A model generated the notes under the pieces. It searched no databases, was not told the origin of the DNA, and saw only the letters and a program-made list of their open reading frames with translations. A stretch of 64,000 nucleotides of DNA. It comes from Callaeas wilsoni. Lineage: Eukaryota > Chordata > Aves > Passeriformes > Callaeidae. How positions within the stretch are numbered: the stretch's first letter is position 1; each line of letters begins with the position of its first letter. This document shows, one piece after another, positions 29,401-40,210 of this stretch. Where the stretch lies: positions 50,091-114,090 of the forward strand of contig VWPU01018780.1 in assembly GCA_013398955.1 (NCBI GenBank). The letters run 5' to 3'. The position numbers were made by a program, and so were the translations under genes.

Positions 29401-29824
29401 CAACTCACTTCACTCAAAATCTTTCCACTTATTTAGATGTACAAATTATAAGACCAACAGTGCCACTGCAGTTTAAAACCCACTGAAGAGCTAAAGAAAG
29501 TAAAACAAGAAACACACGTGGTATTTCGCAGGGAAAAAAAAAAAAAAACAAAAAAACAAACAACAACAAAACAACAACAACAAAACGAAACCAAACCACC
29601 AGCAAAACGCATTTTCCTCAGCTTCCAGCTAGGAATATCTTTGGGAGTATGTTTTATAACAGTGTCCCTGAACACGGAAGGCCGCGGACACCCGGCTCCT
29701 GCCGACGTGGAGACAGCACAGCGCCCACCCGCGAACACGCCTCCGCCTCCGCCTGCTCCCTGCCCGCACAGCTCCGCCCGCCGCGCTCCCCCGGCTCCGG
29801 CAGCGCCCTCCCCGCGCCGCTCAC
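17426..29824. other. COX16 intron 1
   Basis: This 12.4-kb intron lies between the GTGAGC donor at 29824 and the CAG acceptor at 17426. I recognise no repeat family, RNA gene or exon of another gene in it. The longest frames (23862-24209, 26267-26596 and 27688-28083, plus strand) have no recognisable domains. Homopolymers include an A13 run ending near 19083. An A/C-rich low-complexity stretch lies close to the 5' end. Confidence 0.7.
29529..29600. repeat. A-rich / (CAA)n-like low-complexity tract
   Basis: A long A run is followed by repeated caaa and caacaa units. It lies about 90 bp inside COX16 intron 1 from the CpG island edge. On the transcribed minus strand it is a T/G-rich (TTG)n-type tract. 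It could be a decayed retroposon tail or a simple repeat; no retroposon body was recognised next to it. Confidence 0.75.
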
Positions 29825-30080
29825 CAGCAGGGGCACCCCGAAGGTCATCGTCCGCCCCCTCCACAGCCTCCGCAGCTTCTCCATCCCGGCTCCCGCCCCA
29901 CGGGCCCGGCGCCGCCCTCCCGCCTCCGGCCCGGCCCCGGCGCTTCCGGCGGGACGCGGCTCCGCGGCCCCTGCGGCCCCTCCGCCGTGGCACCGCGGCC
30001 GCCCGCGCCCGTTCCGCTGCGGCCCGAGCGGCGGGGGAGCCGCGGCGGCAGAGCTGGGCGTCGGCCATGGCTCAGCCCTC
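29680..30080 (-). promoter_or_regulatory. CpG island promoter of COX16
   Basis: This is the only strongly GC- and CpG-rich stretch in the window, with an abrupt change from AT-rich flanks on both sides. It contains the COX16 start codon at 29884. Visible elements upstream of the start on the minus strand include a GC box (plus-strand cccgcccc at 29892-29899) and an ETS/GABP-type CCGGAAG site (plus-strand cttccgg at 29943-29949), about 60 bp before the ATG. GABP (NRF-2) sites of this kind are well known in promoters of nuclear oxidative-phosphorylation genes, which suits COX16. No TATA box is apparent. The transcription start is inferred to lie within this island and has not been mapped. Confidence 0.85.
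29825..29884 (-). CDS. COX16: COX16 coding exon 1 (start codon exon)
   Basis: This coding part of exon 1 is 60 nt, 20 codons, reading MEKLRRLWRGRTMTFGVPLL. It ends at the splice donor 'CTGCTG|gtgagc' and joins in phase 0 to the exon at 17425-17348. The pattern basic N-terminus, then T-x-x-x-GVP-hydrophobic, matches human COX16 (RAFRKNKTLGYGVPMLL, recalled). The ATG context gccgggATGG has G at -3 and G at +4, which is favourable. No upstream in-frame ATG is open to this one. The N-terminus lacks the longer MFAPAV-type leader of the human protein, so the bird protein starts a few residues later. Together with exon 2 it forms the single transmembrane helix. Confidence in this exon rests on its fit to exon 2, its phase and the CpG island. 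Confidence 0.87.
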
Positions 30081-33000
30081 TTCTCTCACACACATCCCCC
30101 CCTCGTGCCTTCCTTCAGAGCTCGCTTATGAACACAGTTGAGAAGGCCTAGCCACGAGCCGTATATTTTAATTTTATTTCCTAAGGAGAGAAGATTGCCG
30201 CCCGTGATCATCTGTTTTTCTGCACTGTTATCCCTCGTCCGAATCAACAAAACCTTTTCAAAACAAAGTTGGGTACAGCAGTGCTAGTGGACAGCCTTAC
30301 TCTGATATTTAGAGCCCTTCATACCTGCTAGGAATTAAATGTGCAGTGCCATCCACCCCAACACATCTCCGCTACAGCCGCACGCCCGGTGGTGGAGCGC
30401 TGACCTGTTACAGACGGGAGCACCCATTCTCCAGGCGCAGGCTGCAGTGTTTTTATCTGTTACTGTAGCCACAGGTTCTGCCCTGTTCTGGTAGCCTGTG
30501 GCAATGGCAGAGTGGAGATAGGAGAATGTCAGGTCCTCTTTTACATACTTCTGAATCACTACACAGCCTTTTGACGTTCCAAGTCATTGCTGATGGCATG
30601 CAGGGCAGGGACAAAGTGGAACAAAGGCACCTGCTGCCTCAACTCAAGGAGTGATTAAAAACATTTGAAAATGCAATACTGATGATCCGGTCCTTTGGTC
30701 TTCTCCATTAATCAAGGAAGTGGTGGAGGTACTTAACAAAGTTTTCTGACCATGTTTCCAAGATAGCACATATATGCAAACTAAAATGAGAGTAAAACCA
30801 AGCACATATAGTAAGATAAGCTAACATTATTGCAATCTAATGTCCACTAACTTGTTCTGAGAGCCTTGTCTCTGAGAGTCTAGAGACAAAGAAACAGAAC
30901 TGAAGAATAAAAAAATAACATAGCAGGAAATGACTATTTCTTGAATACCTCAGTAACACAAAGGCAACATGGGTCTGAATTCCAGAGGTGCAAACGCTCA
31001 GCTGGGAGCAGTGAGAGCAAGAGAACAGGTCTGTCTGTGTCCATCCCCATGCTGTGCTGAGCCTGGGATGAACTCATCATAGAGCACAGGCTCAGTGCTG
31101 GGAAACCAGCTCACCCAGGGCCTCTGAAAGCACAGCTGTCCCTTCTAAAGAGTGAGAAAAATAGGCCTCATATCACAGACTTGTGAAGAAGACAGCAACT
31201 GACCAAAAAGAAATCAGTAAGAATAATGGCATGAAATTAAGGCATTTGCTACTAGAGATAAATACATGCTGAGAAAAGACGTTACTACTTATTTCCCTCC
31301 TCTCATGCCTTCCCTAGTAACAGTTTGTTTTGTACCTGTAATATTCCAGTGTTAGGCTAACCTCACCTCCAGTCTTACCATCCCACCTGAATACTATCAG
31401 GTCATTGCTAGAGACGTAACCCACAGCTGCTGATGCCCATGTGCAGAATTGGTGCTCTCTCATCCCAACTTTTGAAAGGACACCAAAAGTCCTGGCTGTA
31501 AGAAGAAGGGTTAAGAGTTTGTTCCACTGCTATGGAGTGCTCTTGTTAAGATTCATATGGTGTTCTTTTGTTTTCATTGAAAACTGCTGTTTGTATTTAA
31601 AATTTTCCACATGGTGTTATGCAGAGAAAGCAGCAAGAGAAAGTAAATGTGTAACTAAATACAAATGTGATATAATTATGTAATAATAACAACAATTTTG
31701 TAAAAATTTGAAGGATAATAAAAATGCCTACAACAAACACACTGTGCCAGAGATGAACAGTAAATTAGGATTTTAAAATGTCTTCATGTTTAATAATCTA
31801 AAATGCTGTTAAGTTACAGAGGTAATGCCATCATCAATATATATTTTATTTCCACAGTGTCACTTTGTTCTTTTCATTATTGATTGATCAGTCACCTTGA
31901 ACAGAGAGGGATAGGGAGAAACAGTTTTGAAAACTGGAGTATATTCTGGGTTTGATTTACAGCAAAGGTTTGATGCCTCCTTGATGTGACCCCTACTGTC
32001 ATAAACAGATAGACAAACATAAAAGTGGGTAAACAAACATCTGGGGGTTTTAGGACATTCACAGCTTGCCCCAAATGTTGTTCCCAATACTTCAAGCACG
32101 TATTTATGTTCCCAAGTAGGCTAAATGTGGTTTTCTTGTCCTGGTTACCATACAGCCAGTTAAGCATTTTTTACTTTGTGAAGTAGTGTGAGAGGGTTTT
32201 CTGTGTGAAATGTGCCTCTGGAGCCCATATCCTAGATGTGTACATGATGCTTTATCTGAAAGTCAGGTGCAGAGCAGAAAAACAAGGGTGATGGCTGGCT
32301 GGCTTTTGTCACAACAATGGGAACAAGATGTTTCTGACTGCAGTTTCCCTGGCCTAGACAAATGCTCTGGGAAAGCCTCTTCTCACTTTCCCCCTGAGAA
32401 GGACCTTTAAAATTCATCGCACATAACGTGCTGCTGGCTGTTGGCAGAAACCCAGGGAACTTCAGACAAATGAAGCTTGCAATGCTGCAATGGTTTAGCC
32501 TGCAATGACCACGACTGCAGGGGAATACAGAGTGAAACAGTACATTGTGCAACATGTTTGTGGGCAGTGGCATGGAGATCATGATGGAAATCTTATGAAA
32601 CATCCCTGAACAAGCCAGACTATCAAGATTGGTATTGGACTGGTTACCAGGAGCTGCAGAATTGCTCACAATGCAGCATTGGCTGTGGGTAGCCAAGGTT
32701 AGTAAGGAACATGTCTTAAGTTCAGTACAGAACTTGCAGCAGTTTGTACAGAGGATGAAAATGAGAGGCATGTTGTAAAGGTTTTGTTGCCTAAACACAC
32801 ATCACTTCAGGAGGCCGTGGAGCAAGGCCATCCTGTGAGTTACATTTCCATCCAGTAGATCTCTCCAGAGCCTCCTGCTTCACTAAGGGCATGCACATAT
32901 AACAAACCATTAAACGTTGTCTGTGCAGACATGATGTACGTCATAGCCAAGACCTTCAGCCCTGAAAGCACACACTCCTGTATACCTGAGCTAAAGAAAT

Positions 33001-34605
33001 AGCTGGTTGGACTTAGCACACGTTTGCAACCAAAAAAAGAAAACAACCACCATCTTAAGGGCTTGTAGTTCTCTCTGGGTGCAGGGCGGAAGTCCTGACT
33101 TGGTAGTAGCTGTTGAGAACAGCATTTCTAAAATGGCAACTCCCTCTCAACACAGTGCCTGTTCCTTTTTCATCCTCCCTTTTGTAGCCAAGAGAAGTTG
33201 CAAGGGAAACAGGGGGCCTGGATTTCCCCTTTGATGCTTTCCTATACCTTCTGACTAGAATTCCTAGTGAGGTAATTGAGTGGAGGAGTTAGTGTACTTG
33301 TCTTTTCCTCATCCTGTGCTTTGTCATCAGCTGTCAGAATTAGCGTAAGTACATCCAAGGACCAGATTCTTGTCAGGAGCCAGCTTGGAGAGGCCAGTGA
33401 GCCAGCTGTGCCCATTTTTCATTCCACTGAAACAGCGCACACAGCGGAAGGCACCATGGTGGCCCATGCATTGGAAGGGTCATCTATGCTTTCCAGATGT
33501 GGCCCTAAGTTTCCCCCTCTACCTCGAAAAAGGGAGGAGAAAGGAACACGTTGACATTCTTTGGGTTCACCATTTGTTTTTTACCTTCTTGGGTCGGCTC
33601 GAAAATAGGCCAGGGAAGGATGGCTCTGAAGCCATGTTTTATGTCTGTGAGTGCAGGAAGAAAATCTGAAGGAAAATACTGACCTTCCAAACAGATTCAC
33701 TTTCCTCTTCCTTGTGCTCAGGAAGGCCATTTCCTCAAATACAGCCAGCAACTGTCAGCTAGGAGAGAGATTCCTCAGGGAATCTGGGGGAAAAAAGGAA
33801 ACCAGGAACACTGCCTAGAATTAGAACTGAGAGGGGTCTGTGCCAAAAAGCACCAATATGGTCAAGAGTCATGTCTGCATCTACTTAGTAGCTGCCTCTG
33901 ATCACCACAGCCCCATCCTCTTTTTGACCCCAAAGAAAAGCCACAGTAACACATTCATTTTCTAGGTTCTTTGTTATTATTTTCAAGAGCAGGACAGTCA
34001 TTCGAGCTCTTAAATTTGAGTACTGAAAACCAGTGGTTGTAGAACAGGAGCACCTTTCATTTGTCCTTCACATGAGTTAGAAACCTGATAATTACAAAAA
34101 GGATGGATCTGAGTGGAGTTTGTTGCTGGTCTAAGAGATGAGAAGGTTGAATTCTGGCTCTGTTTCCTTCACTGGGTGTGGGCAGGTGATTTGTCATAGG
34201 GGAAGGGAAAACCCAGCCAAAATAGAGAAGAGACTGCTGAGTTTAAATGAGTAGAGGGAGAGATAAAAAGATAAAACAGTTCCGGAGAAGGAACATCACA
34301 GTATGTGCACTCTGCCCATACACATGCTCTCATGCCTGAGAGAGTCAGCAGTTCTCCGTGTATCAAGGATCATGGAGGCCCCTGGAGGAGAACAGAGTTT
34401 AGTCACCACAATCCTCAGTTCTGTGTTGGGGTTCACAGTCATTTTGCCAAGCAACTGTAGTGGCAGTCCTTGGAAAAGGGTCTGAAGCAGAAAGGATCTT
34501 CCCTCCCCTGTGTTGTCTGTTGAAGAGAGAAACCAGTGTGTGCGAAAGAGTGTGAGAAATAAATAGAACAAGAGAGCAGGGATATTTGGGGGCAAACTGG
34601 GAAGT
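30081..34605. other. Spacer and likely 3' UTR between the DESI2-like gene and COX16
   Basis: This is the 4.5 kb between the DESI2-like stop codon (34606) and the COX16 CpG island. Part of it must be the 3' UTR of the DESI2-like transcript. Canonical minus-strand AATAAA hexamers (TTTATT on the plus strand) were seen at 31845-31850 and 30173-30178. The first would give a 3' UTR of about 2.7 kb. A 188-codon minus-strand frame (32232-32798) lies here and is discussed among the findings. No RNA gene or interspersed repeat was recognised. Confidence 0.5.
31845..31850 (-). terminator. Candidate poly(A) signal of the DESI2-like gene
   Basis: The plus-strand sequence tttatt is AATAAA on the minus strand. 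It is the first exact hexamer I found downstream of the stop codon at 34606, about 2.76 kb away. A hexamer alone is weak evidence, and a variant signal closer to the stop codon cannot be excluded. Confidence 0.25.
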
Positions 34606-34848
34606 TTAGACCCGTGTATGTCTACAGGTTCGTGATGTGCCTGAGGCTGAGGGGGCTGCAGAGGTGGAGGGGGACTCCTCATCTGTTGTGTCCCCTTGTT
34701 CCTCCTTGTGGAGGCCAAGGCTGATGTGGCTCTGCAGGGCTGCTGGGGTCAGCCATTCCTTGGGGAGGCAGCTCTGGAGGAAGGGGATGCACGAGCTGAA
34801 GTAGGCCAGGCGGTTCACCCAGCGGGGGATCTCTTTCCCACATAATAT
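34606..34848 (-). CDS. DESI2-like: DESI2-like isopeptidase, last coding exon
   Basis: This terminal coding exon is 243 nt: 80 residues plus TAA. Its acceptor on the minus strand is 'ggtttactccacag', and it enters in phase 0 at [19 protein letters not shown]. The first ~40 residues (through [21 protein letters not shown]) are almost identical to human DESI2 as recalled. After that the tail diverges completely from human DESI2: it is acidic and Ser/Thr/Ala-rich ([20 protein letters not shown]) and ends RTCRHTRV. The last residues T-R-V fit a class I PDZ-ligand pattern; human DESI2 ends H-T-K-L, as recalled, which also fits. The divergent tail is the main reason to call this a paralogue and not DESI2 itself. 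The conserved [12 protein letters not shown] segment is hydrophobic and helical in the family. Confidence 0.96.
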   Translation of the reverse strand: MLCGKEIPRWVNRLAYFSSCIPFLQSCLPKEWLTPAALQSHISLGLHKEEQGDTTDEESPSTSAAPSASGTSRTCRHTRV

Positions 34849-37379
34849 CTGTGGAGTAAACCGAAAAGGAGCATGGTTAATAGTACCAAAACAAGTGTAG
34901 AGGCAATGTCATCCCCATCCACACCACCACCTCAACAGGGAGAATTCCCTGTTGCTCAGAACAGAAAGGAGCATCTCCTGCAGTCAGGAACAGCTGTGAC
35001 TGTCAATGTCCACACACCTGCCCGACATGCACAGGGAGCCCTGCCAGCCATAGCCCTTGTCAGCATCGTAACAGTTCATGGCCCTCAATGGCTTTGGTGA
35101 CTCTGTTCTCCAGGCAGTCCATGGGTAAAAGGACAGGCCTGCTGGGGCTTCTCAACCAAGACAACAACATTCCTTTTCCAAGTAGCTCAGAAAGTTTGGA
35201 AAAATATTTAAGCTGTTGCTGGCCAGATCTTGAGGAGCCCAGAAGCTAAGTATGATTAGGTAGATGGAGATGCCTGAGAAGCTGTTCTTGTTGCTCCCTT
35301 TTCTTTCTTGGGCTGACACAGTGGTTCAGTCAAATTAGAGTATCTGGCAGTCCTTTTCCTATCCTACCATACCACCCTTTAATTTCTCCTCACATGGTAT
35401 TTCCTAATATGGGGAAAAAAGCAACAAAAAAACCCCCCAAACTAGGTTTTAAGTATCTCTGTTCCATCATAGATGCTCCTGGCACTGATTTGGATTACAC
35501 TCCGCTAGCACAGATACTGTTTTCCAAGGTCATATCAAATTCAGCACAATGAAACAACTTGCTGCATACTGCAGACCCTTTCTTCTGTAGCATTTAACCA
35601 CACAGACATACATGTGCCAGATTTTAGTAGCTGTATCTCACTTAGACCACATAAAGTATGTTTCCCTTTATATTTTACTCTATCCCTTACCAGACACAGA
35701 AGAGACACATGGAACTGATCAGCAGGCATGCCTCAAGAGCCCGTCTTTAGTAAATATACTGCCTGTGTATAGGGCCATAAACTAGTATACTAGAGTCTAA
35801 AGTCTGTAGCAGGTTCAGGAGTCGTAATACCTGAATTCTCTTTCCCTCCCTGTGTTGTTTCCCATGGAGTAAGAGAGCCAGAGAGGAAACTCCACCCCAC
35901 AGACCTTGTCCCACAATTTACATGAATTAGTGGTTCCAGGGTTGTCCATACCTTTTGCCAATAATAAATTCCTCTGCTCTTCCTCCCACCCTCTTTCTAA
36001 CTAAAACTACACTTAATTTAATACTAAGTACTGGAAAAACTAAAAAAGGTGTTTGTCTGGAGTCCACTAAGAAGATGATTTGGTGGGAAGTCTGTTATTG
36101 GCAAGGTAATGTAGGGCTTAGAGGTTTCAAGAAGTTTTCAGGGAGAATGGAACATTTTCTAGAGGATGGGCCATGCTGAGCTACAGCTGTTACAGCTGAC
36201 AAGCAGCTGGTCCTTCATGCATATGGCCTGGGCAGAACGCTCCAAGCCCCACTCCAACAGTCACCTTGAGCATAAGGGAATTAGCTTGCTCCAACAGTGT
36301 GGCGTTTCCAATGAGGTGTGGAGAAGGCGGCAAACCTGTGACTGTGCTAATTTGACTAAAGAACTCACTTTATTTTGACACGCATTGTTTAAAAATCAAT
36401 GTGTGAAATTGGAGACATTATCATTAGGTATCAGAGAATGAGCAGAGCCATTTAGCTGCTAAAATTACTTGCAAGCATAGACTGTTCTTTACCTAATACA
36501 CTCCAAGGACTTCTATTTCAGTTCTTACCAATGCTGCATTCCACTTAACCTTAGACACAGTTATATGAATCTGTAGTTTTGAAATTTTTAATCTGGGGAC
36601 AATTACTTTATTAACAATTTTGTATCTCCATCCAGATTCCCTGATTTCCATTGCTAGAGCTATTGCCTGAGCCTGTAAGTGGATAACCTCTCCACATATG
36701 CTGAAGACTCATTCATAGAAAATTTGCTGATCCATTTCATTTTCTCACCAGACATATCGGACAATTTTCACAAGAACACTGTTGAAGTTTAAAACTGTAT
36801 TTGATGTGTTCTACTCGAACATTTTGACCTACACTAAACTACTTTGACCTGAGCCAAAATCACAAATTACACTACAATTTCCCTCAGATTTTGTAGCATT
36901 CTTCTTTCTTCCTCTTCAGGAATTTAGGCAACATATTGCCAGTATAGAAAATGACTCAGTTTAGGCTTCTTGTGATGTATGCATACATGCAAGTTTAGTC
37001 CTCAAGCAGTTTAAAGTTTTAATAAAGACTTCTTCCCAGATATTAATAGAACAACTAAACCAGGGTATGATTCTTTGGAAAATTAGCTGAAACAACAGAA
37101 CGGCATAAGGTAAGGTGGCCTGGAATGGAAATACTGTTTTTAAGAGCTGGGTTTATTTTCTAAGCAGATCCCCTAGCAACTGAAATAGCACTTCTCAATG
37201 TGGAAGCAATGCTGAGATGTTTGCCTTTTTTTTGTAGGAGCTTCTTCACCCAGAATGAATCAATAAGGCAAGGAAGAGCCAGAAAAAGAATGAAGATGTG
37301 TGGGCATGGGGCCATCAAGCAACAAAGGGCAGTTTGTGGAGCTCAAGGATAATGATGAAATCAAAGTGGTTTCCCTTAC

Positions 37380-37513
37380 CTCAGTCTTGGTTGTCATGTC
37401 ACCTCTTGTCAGTGTAGTCTCATTATTATTCCACAGCAGAACACAATGTTCAATAGGAGCAAAAGGGCAATGGCAGGGAATGCTACCAACACTACAATCT
37501 GCTTCTGTGTTTT
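37380..37513 (-). other. Candidate exon or relic with a membrane-segment-like frame
   Basis: On the minus strand 37513-37412 is open in one frame and reads KTQKQIVVLVAFPAI followed by ALLLLLNIVFCCGIIMRLH: a basic flank, about 25 hydrophobic residues, then R and H. Frames this hydrophobic are typical of transmembrane exons. The frame is then interrupted by two TGA codons. A good donor (GAG|gtaaggg at 37380) and an 'attgtag' acceptor (exon edge 37491) are nearby. It could be a decayed exon of a membrane protein or chance. No protein family is assigned. Confidence 0.2.
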
Positions 37514-39922
37514 TCACTCCTCGCCATAAAGCATATCGTGCTGGAGCATCCAGCGGTGCTTAGCTAATAGAGAAACATCAAATGAACCTGGCTGCCATGG
37601 GATTAAGCCAATTGAGTTTAAATAAAACAGCACAAGCAAGATGAAGTGGGTGTTTTCCAACTGCATATGAAGTCACAGAAAAATCTACCTACTGCAGCTC
37701 TTCAGAGAAATTCTCTACTGAAAACCACTCACTGGAACGATAAATTCACTGAATGCTGTTACCACCCATTGTTTCCATCAGCAGAACCCTTTTTCAGATG
37801 TTTTTTGAGTTCAAGATTTCACATGGGTTTTTTACTTCCTTGTCAAAGAAGTGGAGTTTTCTCTTTTGAAGGGGATGAACTTCTCTGTGCTAGGTCATGT
37901 ACTAACTCTGACAGGAGATGTAAATAAATAATAAACTGTTACAGGTCAGAAATTGCAGCAAGCACAACTTCTGATTGCCTGAGACCAGTTCTCGCTCCAG
38001 GCACTAGTGCGAAGGCTGCATGTACTTGCAGCTTCCACTGAGCGGCACCTGCTGACAGAAAGCCAAGCCTCCTATGGCTGCAGCTTCTTCTGGGGACTCT
38101 GTATAAGAATTGTGAGTGACCCAGCTGGCACCTTCAGAGTCAAGTGGAAACAGCTGTTTGGCCATCCATGGCTGAAGCCAAATGGGCAGGAGAAATGGGA
38201 CCTGACAGTTTGAGTGCTTTTTCTAGGCAACTGTCAAACCCACACCAGGATTTCAACTCATCAAGAAACAACTAATTTGAGATACAAAAATATCCTCCAA
38301 GCATCTTAAGCTGTATCATTTTGCACTAAACAGTCACTGGTTAAAATGTACAAACTGCCCTGCACCCTCTCCCCTCCCCCTAAGTGTTGTAGGAGCTACC
38401 TGTCCCTGCGGGGCAAGGCTTTAACACCTCCCTGTAAAGCTCTGTGGTGGGCAGGGGAACAGCCTAGCAGCTGGGCAGCATGGGCTGAAATGCCATCCAA
38501 CAATGGAAGATGCTGAGTCTCCTGCTTTCTAGAAGACACTGTTATCGATGTGCTGCATTTTGAGAGGGCTTTGGTTCCATGGGCATATGCTAGACATTGT
38601 CTGAGATAGTCTAACAGGCTGAGTCTCTTTCAAAAAAAGAGAAGAGCTGATCAGTTGTAGATCCTAAGAGAAATCTAGCAAATGGAATAGGTTCTGTCCT
38701 GTGCTGGATGATACAATTGAGGCAATTCAAGCCACATATAGAAGTATAACTCAAGACACTGAGGATATTTTTTGTAAGTGAGCCCTCCCAGTGGCACCAT
38801 GTAGTGCTCCAATCCATGAAAATCAGGATGAGCAGAGGCAACAAAACATTCCTCAAACGATACAAGCAAATTACTTCAATTCTTGTCTTCAAACAGGCTT
38901 GGAGAGTTCAGCACTGAACATCTGCTGAACCACCCACTGCCTCTTCCATTTAGCAGGCTTGCTGAAGATGAGGTGGCATCCCCATGGGACATGTATCCAT
39001 TTGAGCTACTATACAGTATTCTCATCGATGTCTCTCAGAGAAAGCACCCGAGGAGTCTAACACACACCTCAGAGCAATTTAAGAGCAAAGGCTTTAGAAC
39101 TCCAGGGAATCATTACAGTATTTGCATGAAAAGGCTCCTGCAAGGCCTACACAATACAGCATAGATTATGCTTACCAGAATTTCAGAATAAGGCCATTAG
39201 ATACTAACCTGCACATCTGCCCAGGCAAGGCCTGCAGGCTATGCTAGAGCAGACAAAACGCATACATAGAAAGAGAAAATGGCAATTCAATCTGTGTAGT
39301 TCTTTGACACATCCAGAATAAACTAGCAACCCAGTGCACAGGGACATCTTTTTTGCCACCTCACAAAAACTAACCTGGTAGCACAACTGCCCATGCTGGC
39401 AGAGATAAGGGAGTTTATTGGAACATACCAATAGCTCTGCACCCCTGATCAGCCACTGCACATAGTGTGTACACTGAAAATAACATTTCTGAAAGAGAAA
39501 GGACATAACCACCTTCACAACACAGCTGAAGGTACAGTCTCACCTTGGTGGAGTTGGCATTCTAGGATCAATTGCTTGAAACAGATTTATAGTGTACTTA
39601 CTGTGTAAAAATTTAGGTAGCCTGTGGGAATCAACAGAATAGATGAAGTGCCACTGGGCTGTGAAGCTGCCTGCAGCACACATTCAGCAGAGCCAGGAAT
39701 GGCCTGTGACTTACAGAGGAAAGGGTATAGCTGAGAAACTGTAGGTGAGGATAAATGAGCTCAGTAATGAGGCTGTGTTCTGGGAGGTAGCAACCTAAGT
39801 CAAAGGCAGGAAGGTAGCAGCCAAGTCAAAGGATTTTAAAAGGATTTTAAGCAACTGCCTGAAATGCCCCCATTCTCCTGTGCAATCCTTTTTGTTCTGC
39901 AATGGGCAGGGCACTGCAACTC

Positions 39923-40210
39923 CTACAGGTCTTCTCCAGGACCATGGGTGTTGTAAAACAGATGTTGTAGCATCTGCACCATCTGTCTGAGACTAGCCAG
40001 GAGTGAGGAAAAAAGGAAAGCATTGAAAGGAGGGACTAATACCCACAGTCTTGCTCCCCTTATGATGCCAGTTGGAAGCGCGTCAGTCATTTTTGTGGAC
40101 GTGTGGTAGGAGGGCAGAGTTCCTTTCTGCAGCAGTCTGCGTGCACAGACGATGGGGTAGGTAGCTCTGGGTGAGATGAGACAGATGGCTCGTAGCACCT
40201 CTGCACTCAT
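39923..40210 (-). other. Unassigned 95-codon ORF inside DESI2-like intron 4
   Basis: This true ATG-initiated frame of 95 codons ends in TAG. The first ~40 residues are rich in R, S, T, A and L with almost no acidic residues (for example SPRATYPIVCARRLLQKG). That composition resembles a mitochondrial presequence. A hydrophobic stretch follows (LWVLVPPFNAFLFSSLLASL). No homologue is recognised. Its length is within what chance can give in 64 kb, so coding status is doubtful. Confidence 0.15.

Noticed and set aside
29433..30141. Several long frames on both strands in the GC-rich block (207, 211 and 160 codons)
   Set aside because: High GC removes stop codons, so long frames in every phase are expected in a CpG island. 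Their Arg/Ala/Pro/Gly-rich translations have no domains. Only the short COX16 exon 1 frame is supported, by its phase and motif match to exon 2.
30081..34605. A SYNJ2BP gene, expected upstream of COX16 by analogy with mammals
   Set aside because: No PDZ-domain exon or C-terminal membrane-anchor exon of SYNJ2BP was recognised in this interval or elsewhere in the window.
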